A stretch of DNA of 64,000 nucleotides from Coniochaeta sp. PMI_546 (lineage: Eukaryota; Ascomycota; Sordariomycetes; Coniochaetales; Coniochaetaceae), in the NCBI GenBank assembly GCA_021432605.1, contig MU271146.1, forward strand, positions 496,001 through 560,000, written 5' to 3'. Of the stretch, positions 10,267 to 22,213 are shown in pieces. Position 1 is the first letter of the stretch; each line of letters opens with the position of its first letter. The notes under the pieces are model-generated. The model saw nothing but the letters and a program-made list of their open reading frames with translations. It did not search any database and was not told the origin of the DNA. A program made the translations under genes and the position numbers.

Positions 10267-11009
10267 ATGAGAAACTGCCTCGGGCTTTACCTTGCAGTGG
10301 CGGCCAAGGCGGTTGCAGGCCAGTCAGCTGTTACGGTCACGGCGCCTGCACCTTCGGCCCCTTCCCCAGCCCAGCCGCCTTTCTCGGTCTCCATAGTCTC
10401 AGCTGAGCCGGAGCCTCCCGCTTCAGTATCGTCTGTGACTGTGTTTGCATCGCCCAATCCGGCACCGTCGCCGCCATCTCCGCCATCCGGAGGAGTGGCC
10501 ACTGTTACCGCCGGGACTGCGAGCCCAAGTTCCGGTAGCGGTGGCTCCGGTGGCTCCGGTGGCTCCGGTGGCTCCGGTGGCTCCGGCACAGGCGGCATCT
10601 GCGGCCTCGGTTATACGTATTGTGGCTATATCCTTCGAGATCACCAAGGTAAAAGAAGAGTGAGAATATCCAGACTGAAGACGTCGAGCTAACGAATTCC
10701 ACAGGGTTCGCCGAAGCAGACGTGGTCAAAGCCTACTGCGCTGGTTCGGCAGACAACTGCGCGAGCGGAACAGCCAAGACGGATCCTCTCAATGCTCTGT
10801 TCATCTGCTTGCCGCCGAAATCGCAGCGCCTCGGCAGGAGACAGGGACCACAGCCCTCGGCGGGTGGCGGAGGCGGTGCTGCACCCCCGAACGGTTGCTC
10901 TTCGACTCCCGGACCCGGGAACGAGATTCAACTGCTCTGCTCCTGCGGCGGGCAGTGCCTTAACCCGGATGCTGATCATATCGGGCGGTGTGATAAGCCT
11001 TGTGCCTGA
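10267..11009 (+). CDS. secreted Cys-rich protein with Gly-Ser linker
   Basis: Exons 10267-10648 and 10705-11009 encode 228 aa; the 56-nt intron has GCTAAC and TTCCACAG. An N-terminal signal peptide (MRNCLGLYLAVAAKAVAG) is followed by a Pro/Ser/Val-rich stretch and five GGS repeats. A Cys-rich domain spans the splice: CGLGYTYCGYILRDHQ joins GFAEADVVKAYC, then LNALFICLP and a tail LLCSCGGQC with three more cysteines to the C-terminal KPCA. The TYCGYIL...VKAYC layout resembles a group of secreted ascomycete proteins of unknown function that I recall but cannot name. It is probably a wall-associated or extracellular protein, possibly an effector-like one. The split of the domain by the intron supports the splice model. 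Confidence 0.75.
10540..10584 (+). repeat. 5 x 9-nt tandem repeat encoding GGS units
   Basis: Five identical copies of GGTGGCTCC encode a flexible Gly-Gly-Ser linker between the Pro/Ser region and the Cys-rich domain. Complete identity at third positions points to recent slippage rather than selection on an old linker. Confidence 0.95.
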
Positions 11010-12261
11010 GGTTTGGGGGCTGCTGCCAACAGATCTGGTGATGATGATGGTGCGTGACTAGGAATGTACAAGGAGCAGAGCGGACGGTAGGGGACGCTGG
11101 TGTCCCTGCACGGCTTATCATTGTTGGATATCCTATCTCTCCTGCCACTCACTCCTTAGCTATCCACAAAATGAACAAGATACAGAGAATATTTCGAACC
11201 GCATTCTCAAGCATGAGAGCTATCTAAATGATCATGTATGTTTGCCAGCTGTTGCAGCCAAATGCCATGTTTATCATCTTCCATGCTCCTTCCCGCACTC
11301 CAGCTTGCCACGAACATGTGCCGAAAGCAGTAAAGTGGTGCAGATAAGGCTGGCCTGTTCTGGCAAATTCGCGTTCGGTAGCAGAGAAACGGCCGAACTC
11401 ATTGCCATGGTGTACCACTACAGATGCCGTAAGGTTGCTGACTGCCAAGAGCCGCCAATCTCACTCCGGGGTGTAAGGGTCACGCGTGCACATCTTTTGT
11501 TCACCTGGAGCAGCTCGTAGCGGTATTGATATCGTCAGCTCCAACAGGACTCAAAAACAGTCCAAGGAAATCAAGCCAATGGCGACAACGTTCTCGCAAT
11601 CGTGGCTTGTCCACCGACTGTGGTAAGATAAGGTACCCAGGGGAGTCTATGACCAGGCGACAGCACCTTCCGGTTTCTCCGCATTCTCTCAAACCCCACA
11701 TCCACCGATCGCCATCCACGGTTCTGCAAGGGCAAGAGCGAACCCCATACTCCCCCCATACTTCCCCCCATGCAACATCCCTTGTTTAGCGCTCTTCAGC
11801 ATGACAAGCGGCCGTGCACCCGCTGCGCCCCCCCATCCCCCGGCTATATTTTACGCCAGACAGGAAGCACGCGAGCGACGGCACGAGGACCCCGGAAAGG
11901 CGGGGTAAAGGGTGTCACTCCCGCATCTTCCATTGTCTTTGTCTCTCGTCTCCGCACCTGCATCTTCCTCTGATGTTTCTCCCTCCTTCCCCGTCATGAG
12001 CTGTACCTGCTGTGATGCCATCTGAAAGCCAATCCGCTGGAAGGAGTGGCGCATCTGCCTGCAGCAAGTAGCAAGCTTCTCGTCCAAGTAGCTCAAACTC
12101 TACTGTCAGCTCATCATTGTTCTTCTCCAATTTACCCAACTCCTCATTCCAAAGTTTTTTTTTTGTTTGCGACCTTTATCCGATTACTCCCATGTGAACA
12201 GATGATAACAACTGTCGTTTCTGTCTCGGTCGCGACAGCGCGAGCGCTCTAGACAGCCAAC
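11010..12261. other. intergenic region, no gene seen
   Basis: About 1.25 kb holding the 3' UTR of the Cys-rich gene and the NNT promoter. A C-rich run near 11828-11840 and a pyrimidine-rich tract ending in TTTTTTTTGTTTG (near 12160) lie upstream of NNT. No supported gene. Confidence 0.5.
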
Positions 12262-15200
12262 ATGTCCTTCTCTCTGTTACGCCCAGCTGTGGCCCATCGT
12301 GTGACTTCATCTCGGCCTGTGGAGTGTCTTCGCGCTCTCCAAGCCGTGGTCCTTCAGGGTGAGCCACTTCAGGTTCATTACAGACCGTGTAAATCCCAAT
12401 ATTGATGCCTAACCACCATGCATAGAAAATGTGTCGGTTCAGAGTCTGTCTGGGCCAGCTGCAAGCCCCCGACGCGCATGGCATAGCACTAGCGGCCGCC
12501 ACCAGCAGCTGTGCGTCCCGACATCGTCGTCTTCTGTAGCTCTAACTCTGCCCAAGACGCAGCCACTGCAACTGGTGCGCCATGCATCGGTGCTCTCTGC
12601 CGTTCCAAATGCGCCTCTACGGTCGAGCAGCAGCACCGGCGCGACTTACTCGACAACTGTTCTCCCGCCGACGACGCCGTACGCCAATCTGACCGTCGGC
12701 GTTCCGCGCGAGACTTATCCGAACGAGCGTCGCGTGGCCCTGACGCCGCAGAACGTGGCTTTGCTTGTGAAAAAGGGCTTCTCTAAGGTCCTAGTAGAAC
12801 GCGGAGCAGGAGCGCTGGCAGACTTCCACGACGAGGCCTACGAGAAAGCCGGCGCGACCCTGGTTGACTCTGCCGGGCTCGTTTGGCGCGATGCGGACAT
12901 TGTGCTCAAGGTTCGGGCTCCAAGCATCGATGAAGCCGCCGGTGTGAAGGAAGGCCAGACCATCATCAGCTTCATGCAGCCAGCCCAGAACAGGCCGCTT
13001 GTCGAGAAACTCGCGGAACGCAAGGCTACCTCTTTCGCAATGGACCTGATTCCTAGAATTTCTAGGGCGCAGGTCTTTGATGCGCTGAGTAGCATGGCTA
13101 ACATTGCTGGTTACAAGGCTGTTCTCGAGGCATCCAATGTTTTCGGTCGATTTTTCACTGGTCAGGTCACGGCTGCCGGGAAGATCCCTCCCTGCAAGGT
13201 TCTTGTCATTGGTGCTGGAGTAGCTGGACTGAGTGCCATCGCTACAGCGCGAAGACTTGGAGCCATTGTCAGGGGGTTTGACACTCGCTCCGCTGCCAGG
13301 GAGCAGGTCCAGTCGCTCGGTGCTGAGTTCGTTGAGGTTGACATTGCTGAGGATGGCTCAGGGGCGGGAGGCTACGCCAAGGAGATGTCCAAGGAATTCA
13401 TCGAAGCTGAGATGAAACTGTTTACCGAGCAAGCTCGTGACGTGGACATTATCATCACTACGGCTCTGATTCCCGGCAAGCCTGCCCCAAAGCTGATCAC
13501 GAAGTCCATGGTTGAACTCATGAAACCTGGTTCGGTTATTGTCGATCTCGCTGCCGAGGCTGGAGGCAACTGCGAGAAGACCGAGCCTGGCAAACTTGTC
13601 ACTTACAAGGACGTCAAAATCATTGGCTACACCGATCTGCCATCTCGTCTCCCAACTCAGTCTTCGACGCTTTATTCAAATAACATCACGAAGTTTTTGC
13701 TGTCCATGACCCCGAAGGAGAAAGAGTTCGGCATCGACTTGTCGGACGAGGTCGTCCGTGGATCGATCGTGACCCTCAAGGGCGACATTCTTCCTCCAGC
13801 TCCTCGTCCAGCACCGCCCCCGGCACCTGCGAAGGCTCCTGCGGCGAAAGAAGCCGAAGTTGTCGCCGTCACACCGTTCCAGAAGACGACGAGGGAAGTC
13901 GCTCTCGTTACTGGCGGAATGGGAACCGCGCTTGCAATGGGAACATTCACCGGGCCAATGTTCATGAACAATGCGTTTACCTTTGCCTTGGCATCCCTCA
14001 TCGGCTACCGTGTTGTTTGGGGCGTCGCGCCTGCCCTCCACTCTCCGCTAATGAGTGTCACCAACGCCATCTCAGGAATGGTCGGCGTTGGTGGTCTGTT
14101 CATACTCGGCGGTGGTTATCTGCCTGGCACGATTCCGCAACTTTTCGGAGCTGCCTCGGTATTTCTGGCCTTCGTCAACGTCTCTGGTGGCTTCGTCATA
14201 ACGAAGCGCATGTTGGATATGTTCAGACGACCGACTGATCCGCCCGAGTACCCGATGCTCTACATCGTGCCCGCGGTTCTCTTTGGCGGTGGCTTCATTG
14301 CTGCTGCTTCAACCGGTGCTGCTGGCCTCGTCCAAGCTGGGTATCTGGTCAGCTCCGTGCTCTGTATCAGCTCTATTTCGAGCTTGGCCTCTCAAACCAC
14401 TGCTCGCATGGGTAACATGCTTGGTATGCTCGGTGTAGGATCCGGTGTACTGGCGTCTTTGCATGCCGTCGGATTCTCTCCGGAGGTCCTGACCCAGTTC
14501 GGGGGACTTGCCGCCCTTGGTGCCCTCACCGGCTTCTTGATCGGAAAGAGGATTACGCCTACTGACCTCCCGCAGACTGTCGCCGCTCTCCACTCAGTGG
14601 TCGGTTTGGCTGCAGTTCTGACTAGTATTGGAAGTGTTATGGCTGACCTAGACCACGTGTCAACCTTGCATCTTGTTACTGCGTATCTCGGCGTGCTAAT
14701 CGGTGGCGTCACCTTCACAGGCTCGATCGTGGCATTCCTCAAGCTTGCCGGCAAGATGACGTCTAAACCCCTGATTATGCCTGGTCGACATCTCCTCAAC
14801 TCAACTCTCTTGGCAACCAATGTTGCGACCATGGGCGCCTTCGTGACCATGGCACCTGGCTCACCCATGATTGCCGCCGGCGCCCTTGCCGCTAACACGG
14901 CTCTCTCTTTCGCGAAGGGCTTTACGACGACAGCGGCCATTGGGGGTGCTGACATGCCTGTCGTAATCACCGTCCTCAATGCCTACAGCGGCTTTGCTTT
15001 GGTGGCTGAAGGTCTCATGCTCGACAACCCGCTGCTCACCACCGTTGGTGCTTTGATTGGTGTTTCTGGTTCAATTCTGTCGTACATCATGTGCGTCGCC
15101 ATGAATCGCTCGCTCACCAATGTCCTCTTCGGTGGTATATCAGCACCCGCTGCGGCGACAGAGTACAAGATGGAAGGCGAGATCACAACGACAACGGTCG

Positions 15201-15839
15201 AAGACACAGCCGAAGCCCTTACGAACGCAGAGTCGGTTATCATAGTCGTAGGGTACGGCATGGCTGTTGCGAAGGCCCAGTACGCCATCTCGGACATTAC
15301 CAACATGCTGCGGAAGAAGGGTATCAAGGTTCGCTTCGCCATCCACCCTGTCGCTGGCCGCATGCCGGGTCAGTGCAACGTGCTGCTCGCTGAGGCGAGC
15401 GTGCCGTACGACATCGTGCTGGAGATGGACGAGATCAATGACGACTTTGCTGATACTGATGTCACCCTGGTCATTGGTGCCAACGACACGGTCAACCCCA
15501 TCGCTCTGGAGCCCGGTAGCCCGATTGCTGGCATGCCGGTACTGCATGCCTGGAAGAGCAAGCAGACCATTGTTATGAAGAGAGGCATGGCTAGTGGCTA
15601 TGGTGAGTCTTGATCATACTCCCCTTCTTAAAGTTCTTCGTGCAATGTTACTGACATGCGCTATTAGCTGATGTGCCGAATCCCATGTTTTACATGCCCG
15701 GGACCAGGATGCTGTTCGGTGATGCCAGAGTAACGACTGAAGGTACGTTGCAACTTGCGATCCCTTCTTAACATACAAGGATTGCCAGATATTAACAGTC
15801 ACCATAGCGATCAAAGCTGCAATCGAATCGCGCATTTAG
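12262..15839 (+). CDS. NNT: proton-translocating NAD(P) transhydrogenase, mitochondrial
   Basis: Inner-membrane enzyme that uses the proton gradient to reduce NADP+ with NADH, supplying matrix NADPH. Four exons: 12262-12358, 12426-15602, 15668-15742 and 15808-15839, 1126 aa. The first exon plus the start of exon 2 give an Arg/Ser-rich targeting region. Then come the NAD(H) domain ([37 protein letters not shown]), a Pro/Ala linker, about a dozen transmembrane helices covering the alpha and beta membrane parts, and the NADP(H) domain ([30 protein letters not shown]). The last two small exons supply the conserved end [12 protein letters not shown] and [10 protein letters not shown]. The fused alpha-then-beta order is that of the animal enzyme. 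Confidence 0.96.
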
Positions 15840-17482
15840 ACATTCGAACTACATTTCATCCATTCACGAAGCACTCTACTGTATATAAGGACATCGATCT
15901 GGGTTCTTGTCATCATACATCTAGACCGAAAGACATATATAACTGCATGTAGTGCATTTGGATTTTGCATATTCTCTTTCGATCTTTTTGTTATGCAAAG
16001 GGCAAGCCAGTCGTGTCAGTTTTTCATGTTTTGCTCATTGCCCGCGCTGCGTTCATATTCTGCATTTGATATTCTGCATGGGGGACATCTGCTCGTTCGT
16101 GCAGTATGTGTTGATGACGACGAGCAGAGGCCAGATCGGCGTGAATGAAGGTTAGGGCGGAAGGGTATGGCCGATATAGCAGTATTAGGCGGAGGAGTGA
16201 GCCTAGGAATACGTACAACTCAAATTATATGCCTCATGGTTTCACGTACCAACGACTGTCACAGTTACGTGTCAATTAGTTTGTCGTCGGCACTTGGGTT
16301 GCAAATCAAGCATCGGTGTAAGCGATCTTGTGACATAGGGACAGAAACATGTTAACGGCAGTTGAACCTTCGCTTCATACCTGTATTATCATGATGGCGG
16401 AGTCTCTCCAAGCTCAACAGCAAAAACACACATGAGACTTCTAAGTAAAAGAAAATGGCATATCTAGCATACATGACTGGCAAAAGCTCCCCACCAAGCC
16501 CCGGGCGAGGGGTTGATGGGTACGAAACCCCCTGTAGGGAGTTTACTTCGAGGTAGGCCGGTGCTGCTCCAGTTCGATTTTGTATATGCCTCTTGATTTT
16601 TTTATTTTCATTTTGTTCTTTTTTTAACTTTCCCCTGCACTGGTGTGTATCTTGTCACCCCCCTTTTCATTTTTTTCTGGATTGGCTTTTTTTTCTTTTG
16701 CTTTGCATGGGGCGGGGGTCGAACTGGCGCCCCTTGATTGTTTGGGAAACACCGGCCGTCGTGCCTTGTTGACCACTCCGTTATGCGGCTTGCCCGTTGG
16801 GCGGAAGAAGAACTCTGAAATTTAGATTATAAGGGAGGGTGAGGTGGTCTGAGCTAGGCAGCTGTTTGGAAGGTGAAAGTTTTGGGTGAATGGCCAAGGC
16901 CTCGTGGATGCAAAGCCTAAACGGTGAATGGTGAGTCACTGCTCTCAACCACACTGCTCTCAACCCAAGGCTTCCTTGCACAAAACGAACACTCTCACAG
17001 ACAGTGTGGGAATCATGGTCATGCAATCGTCTGCAGCGTTCGCCTGCTTCGTGTCCTGAATTTGTCGACAGCGGTAGCAAGCCATGGATCCTGTAAGCTG
17101 CACACCTTCTGACTCGTGGATTGCGTCGTAGCGCCAGATTGTCGTTGAACTCCGTATGTTGTAGCTGTGCACGCAGTACGCATCCTACAGATCCGGAAGA
17201 CCGAGGACTAGTATCGTCATTTGTATCCCACGATACATGTCACACATTCAAAACAGAACGGTATGGGAATCAAAGCACGATAACCAAAGGGCAGAAGAAT
17301 GGATGGGAATAGACTGCTTTCAGTATCTAACCGCCCCACAAACCGTATTGAATATGTACAACCTTTGCCTCCCGTCGGGGCTTTACCTCGGGACAGCGAC
17401 CGGATCCCACGCATTAAGCTTGGGCTTCACTCTGTTTAAATATCAGCTCTGATATTCCCCCTCGAATAAGGTTGGGAAAACC
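15840..17482. other. convergent intergenic region
   Basis: About 1.6 kb between NNT (+) and NDUFA12 (-). It contains T-rich runs at 16595-16695 and a tRNA-like segment on the minus strand (16695-16795, listed separately). No protein-coding gene is supported. Confidence 0.5.
16695..16795 (-). other. tRNA-like segment (degenerate tRNA or SINE head)
   Basis: Read on the minus strand, this piece has an A-box-like TAACGGAGTGG followed about 50 bases later by a B-box-like AGTTCGACCCC, spaced as in a Leu/Ser-type tRNA. It is followed by A-rich sequence (CAAAAGAAAAAAAAG). The acceptor and T stems do not close properly, so it is not a working tRNA. An old tRNA copy or a tRNA-derived SINE head are both possible; chance is not excluded. 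Confidence 0.3.
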
Positions 17483-18151
17483 TTACGTGCTATATGTCTT
17501 GAACGCGCCAGGGCCGAACGTCCGGTTGGGGATGTGATGCTTTGACGCCCAGCTGCGGTTGGTCTCCATGACGGGGTCCTGGCTCGGGACGGTGTCGGTG
17601 CCGTAGGAGATCCAGAAGTGCCACTGTGGTTCGATGTGCGACCTATGTTACCCTGTCAGCGGTTGCCACCATGGCGTCCGTCCAGGGGGCAAAGGGGCCA
17701 TTACGTACGGATCATAGTCGTGCTTGGCGTAATCTACCCATCTTGTGCGAACTGATGTGTCTGTCAGTATGCGAGTGCCGATACGTTTGTCCCCCGTTTC
17801 GCAGACGTACGTGGCAATTCGTCGTTGTTCTCGTAGAACTTGTTGCCGAACTTGTCAGTTCCGACCAGGACGCCGGCCTTTGTGTCACCTAAGATATGTC
17901 AATTCAATCGCGTGGGATGTTCAAGGCCGTTTTCGCAGCGTACCGATATACTGTCATCGCAAACGGTTGATCGTCAATGTCTGCTCGTGGTGAGGTGGTC
18001 ATGGAGCTGGAGCTGGAGTCCTTACGTTCAGTTGGTGCCAGTATTCCTAGAGAATCTGGTTAGCCCGAGTCGTCCAGAACCCCATGCGCAGATAGCATAC
18101 CTTCAGGCCAATCTTGCGAATGTTGCCTAATGTCCGCGTGAGGTACGACAT
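17483..18151 (-). CDS. NDUFA12: NADH:ubiquinone oxidoreductase subunit NDUFA12 (13.4 kDa)
   Basis: Accessory subunit of mitochondrial complex I, matrix arm. It has six exons, in transcript order 18151-18101, 18046-18026, 17950-17944, 17888-17811, 17751-17709 and 17642-17483, encoding 119 aa. No single frame shows the gene; it appears only when spliced. The spliced protein reads MSYLTRTLGNIRKIGLK, then EYWHQLN, YIGDTKAGVLVGTD, KFYENNDELPLRTRWV, DYAKHDYDPSHIEPQW and ends FGPGAFKTYST, all family-typical. Introns are 54, 75, 55, 59 and 66 nt, all GT-AG. The third exon is only 7 nt (TATATCG). It is divergent from PGS1, with 284 bases between the start codons. Confidence 0.92.
17944..17950 (-). other. 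NDUFA12: 7-nt microexon of NDUFA12
   Basis: On the minus strand TATATCG is flanked by GATGACAG upstream and GTACGC downstream. It supplies Tyr, Ile and the first base of the Gly codon in HQLN-YI-GDTKAG. Leaving it out breaks the frame (7 is not a multiple of 3) and loses residues the family has at this place, so it is needed for the known protein. Confidence 0.8.
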
Positions 18152-18435
18152 GGTTGCTGTGGAAGGCCGATTGACCGCGCAATGGAAGTCGTCGATGGAG
18201 GTGAAGTCGAAATGTTTGGGTGGAGCTGGAAAGAGCCGCACCCATGACGAGGGACGCTACCCTTGCAGGTGCCGGGGTGTGCCGCAGCCAATGAGATAAC
18301 TCAATCCCAAGGTATGTGGAGAGTTTATCGCGAAGCTCCATCAAGCTTTCTCTGGACTATCATCTTCACTGTGTAACCGTCAGTTTTACCTGCAGCAATT
18401 TTACGAGTTGCGCCGTTTGCAGTTGGTCAGAGGTC
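18152..18435. promoter_or_regulatory. shared divergent promoter NDUFA12 / PGS1
   Basis: The 284 bases between the two start codons must carry both 5' UTRs and both core promoters. No TATA box stands out in the part nearest either gene. Both products serve the mitochondrial inner membrane, so shared control is plausible but inferred from arrangement only. Confidence 0.5.
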
Positions 18436-20188
18436 ATGCTGGCCAGGAGTGTCCCAAGATGCGCGACCAAGCTCAGGCAGGCGGCTTCCCGGCCAAACCT
18501 GCGGTACGCCAGACCGCAATGCCGACGATATTCGATGCCTAGTTCAGGAACTCCGCAAGCGTCCCAGAGCGCTGCTGCCATGCTCGCCCCTTTTACCGTC
18601 GAGCTCGACAAGCTGGCGCCCTCATTCAAGATCAACGGATCTCAGATTCATATCCTACAGAGTCCTGCAGAATTTTACGAAGCTCTCAAGGTGGGCGACC
18701 ACCGGATTACGAGTTTGGAGCCGGTCCGCTAAGCATGGAATAGGACAAAATACGAAATGCCGAGAGACGGATATTCCTTGCAACTTTATATATCGGCAAG
18801 TCAGAGTCGGAATTAGTAAGGTGTTTCGCAAGTTCGAGAGCTCGTTCGCCAAGCTGACGAGTGCCAAAGATAGCTACACTCCAGGAAACTCTGCGAAACA
18901 AGCCGAATGTCAAGCTTAGCATCCTCACGGACGCCTTGCGCGGGACTCGCGAAGCTCCGAATCCATCATGTGCCTCGTTGCTGGCGCCCTTGGTTGCCGA
19001 GTTTGGTCCAGAACGTGTTGAGATCAGAATGTATCATACACCGAACCTGACCGGATTGAGGAAAAAGCATATACCCAGGAGGATAAACGAGGGATGGGGC
19101 CTGCAGCACATGAAGCTATACGGCGTTGACGACGAAATCATACTCTCAGGGTATGTGTATGAGCATGAGCCAACGCTTCTGTACCTGCTGACCAGGGCTG
19201 ATGTAGGGCGAACCTCTCCAATGATTACTTTACCAATCGACAGGACCGATATCATGTGTTCTCCTCGAGGGAGATCACGGACTACTTCTTCACTCTTCAC
19301 AAGACCGTGTCCTCGCTCAGCTTCCTCGTGAAGCCCTCGGATGCGGCAGCCGGGTTTGAACTTACCTGGCCTGAAGCAAACCCTGCCCCATCTCCTGTGG
19401 ACGATCGCAAGGGATTTGTTTCGAAGTCTACCGTCCTTCTTCGCAACATCATATCCCCCCGACAGACGAGGATAGGAAGTAAAAGTAACGACTCTGGTTC
19501 AGCCCCCGACACGTCTGTGTTTGTGCTATCACAGCTATCACAGCTCCTACGGCCGGATACTTCCACGGAACTTCCAGCCATCACTCACGTGTTGAAGACA
19601 CTCTCGTCACCCCAGTATGATAACTCCTCGTGGACATTTACAGCCGGTTACTTCAACCCGGCGCCGTCTCTTACTAAGCTGTTGCTGTCCACTGCTTCGC
19701 GGAACAACACTGTGATAACAGCTTCTCCATTCGCCAATGGCTTTTACAACTCGCCTGGTGTCTCTGGCCTCCTTCCTGGAGCCTACACCCTTTTAGCCAG
19801 GCGTTTCGTCCAGGCAGTCTACCACAGCAAGCAACGCGACTCGACAGTGCTCAAGGAGTGGCGCAGAGGCACTGTTGGCGAGCCCGGAGCCTGGACATAC
19901 CACGCAAAGGGCCTTTGGGTCACCCTACCCAACGATTCCAACCCGTCTATTAGCCTCATTGGCAGTTCAAACTACACCAAGAGGAGCTATTCACTGGACC
20001 TCGAAGCCAACGCGATGATTGTGACGCAAAATGAGGGGTTGAAGAAGCGTCTGGGCGAGGAACAGCAATGGCTCCAGGATTATGCTACGGTGGTAACCCG
20101 CGATGACTTCGCCAGAACAGAGCGGAGAGTCGGACTGAAGGTGCGGATTGCAATGTTCATCGTCCAGCTTGTTGGCGGAGCATTATAG
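18436..20188 (+). CDS. PGS1: CDP-diacylglycerol:glycerol-3-phosphate phosphatidyltransferase, mitochondrial
   Basis: Makes phosphatidylglycerophosphate, the committed step to cardiolipin, in the mitochondrial inner membrane. Exons 18436-18690, 18744-18815, 18870-19150 and 19207-20188 give 529 aa; introns are 53-56 nt. The N terminus is Arg-rich (MLARSVPRCATKLRQAASRP), as in a targeting sequence. Phospholipase D superfamily signatures are visible: RRIFLATLYIGKSE in exon 2, the first HKD motif HMKLYGVDDE running over the third splice into GANLSNDYF, and the second HAKGLWVTLP with IGSSNYTKRS. The start is the first ATG in the frame. Length matches eukaryotic PGS1. Confidence 0.94.
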
Positions 20189-20901
20189 GCGAGGCAGACG
20201 AGTCCTCCGAGTTACAACCGCGGTCGACCATCAGGCGAAGTGCGGCCGAATAAGCTCGCGGCGCACGGTAATACTGTTGCAGTGTGTGGCCAGTTGCTGT
20301 CGGTCTGGCATATAATGGATGCCGACACGGCTTTCAACAATTCAGCGACGACCCGGGCAGGCGGGTCGAGATTATAACGGCCGGGTTATGGGATGGTGGG
20401 AGGTGAGTGGTGAGTGGTGAGATGCGATTTTACGGAGCGCCTTCCTCCGCCCTCGGTTCTCCAATTCAGGTCTCACCCGGCATCGCTAATCGACGCCTCC
20501 GCCATGTGTAAGAATGCTTGATCCATCAAACACTATGGATAACGCTTGAATATTTCGCCGGGGCCCATAAAAGCATGTTACCCTCGCATGATGCAAGGTA
20601 CACCCTTTCCGGCCCAGGTACACGAGGTCCGAACCTCTCAATTGAAGGTATCTGTGGAGAGATCATGTCGTAGTACTCCGCACGTCGCAGCATCCTTCTA
20701 TAGCCTAGATGAGGATGATTGTCGGCTTCGGATGGCACTCCCTGACGCTCCCTAGGAACAGCCTCCAATTGACTCCAACCATTTCAGAATGTTTTCCTAC
20801 ATAAAGCGGTATTGCGCCCAAGTGACGATGATGTTCTTGGTGCGGTCACCACGCTTCCTCAGTTACGGTCCTAGGAGTCTAGGCAACGCATCTACATTAC
20901 C
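20189..20901. other. intergenic region, no gene seen
   Basis: About 710 bases between PGS1 and the endoglucanase, both on the + strand. It contains a short tandem GGTGAGT run (about 20400-20420) and presumably the glucanase promoter. No gene or clear regulatory motif was recognised. Confidence 0.5.
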
Positions 20902-22213
20902 ATGAAGTTCGTCTTGTCGGCCGTCACCCTTGGTGCGGCTCTCCTGCAAGGAGCATCAGCCACGATCTACTATGCTGGTGTTGCCGAGTCAAGCGGAGAG
21001 TTTGGTGTTTGGAGCGCCACGTCCACGAAAGGGACTGGCCTGCCGGGCCGTTTCGGCGTAGACTATTCATTCATCAACAATGCCGCGGTCGATGTGATGG
21101 TCGACAAGAACAAGGTTAGAATAGTGCCGCCTCTGTTAACCCGTTGACGCTGACGATGCATATTCCAGGTCAACCTGTTCCGTGTTGCCTTCTTGCTCGA
21201 ACGCATGTGCCCTCTGAGCTATGGCCTGGGGGCCAAGTTTAACGAGACGCATTTCGACTACTTTAAGCAGGCCATCGACTACATAACCGTCACCAAGAAA
21301 GCCTGTGAGTAGAATTGGAACGAGGGTTGTAGTAGATCGGGGCTCTGATATCACTCAATTAGATGCGATCCTGGACCCGCACAACTACATGCGTTACAAC
21401 GATCCGTCATCTCAGCCCTTCTCAGGAAGCGTCATCGGGAACTCGTCCGATCCCACAGCCGCTACGACCGCGCAGTTCGGTGCTTTCTGGGGCGAGCTGG
21501 CTAAGCGTTTTGCCAGCAACGAGAAGGTCCTGTTCGGTCTGATGAACGAGCCGCACGACATGCCGAGCTCGCTGCTGCTGTCCAACCTCCAGGCCGCTGT
21601 CGACGGCATCCGCAAGTCTGGAGCCAAGAACCTCATCATCGCTCCCGGAAACAGCTGGACGGGAGGTCATGCGTGGACTCAGGGCGGCAGCGAGGCTACA
21701 AGCAACTTCCTGTACAAGCTGGTCGACCCGCTGAATAATACCGCCGTTGACGTGCACGAGTATCTCGACCAAGACTTCAGCGGCGGACACACGGCTTGCA
21801 CGCAGGATCCGGCGTCGAACCTGAAGGATCTCACCGCCTGGCTGAAGCAGTACAATCTCAAGGCGTTCATCACCGAGTTTGGCGGGTCTAACACGACTGG
21901 CTGTGCTACTATGCTGAACGACCTGCTCACCTACATGGAGACCAACCCCGAGTACATTGGCTGGACGGCGTGGGCAGCTGGACCGTTCTGGGGCACCGCC
22001 AGCCCGTGCTGCACCGACTCGAAGAACTTAGGAAGTTTGGAGCCAGGCAGCAAGGCCGCCGATGGCGGACCTAGTCTTTATGACACCGTCTGGCTCCCGG
22101 TCATCCAGAAGCATGTACCTAAGCAGCTCCAGTGGTCGGGTCTGGCTACTGTCAATGGCGGCAAGCTGACTGCTCGGTGCACTGACACGACGCAGAAGAC
22201 GAGGAAGCTTTGA
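20902..22213 (+). CDS. secreted endo-beta-1,4-glucanase, GH5 family
   Basis: Hydrolyses internal beta-1,4-glucosidic bonds of cellulose outside the cell. Exons 20902-21114, 21169-21304 and 21363-22213 give 399 aa; introns of 54 and 58 nt. A signal peptide (MKFVLSAVTLGAALLQGASA) leads into the TIM barrel: VNLFRVAFLLERM, LDPHNYMRYND, the acid/base glutamate in GLMNEPHDM, DVHEYLDQDFSG, and the nucleophile in ITEFGGSNTTGC, then WTAWAAGPFWG. There is no cellulose-binding module; the C terminus is a short basic tail. The pattern fits subfamily 5 (EglC/CelB-like) of GH5. It is convergent with the bZIP gene, 128 bases between stops. Confidence 0.93.

Noticed and set aside
16695-16795. working tRNA on the minus strand
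   Set aside because: Boxes A and B are partly present but acceptor and T stems do not pair, so only a degenerate tRNA-like call is made.
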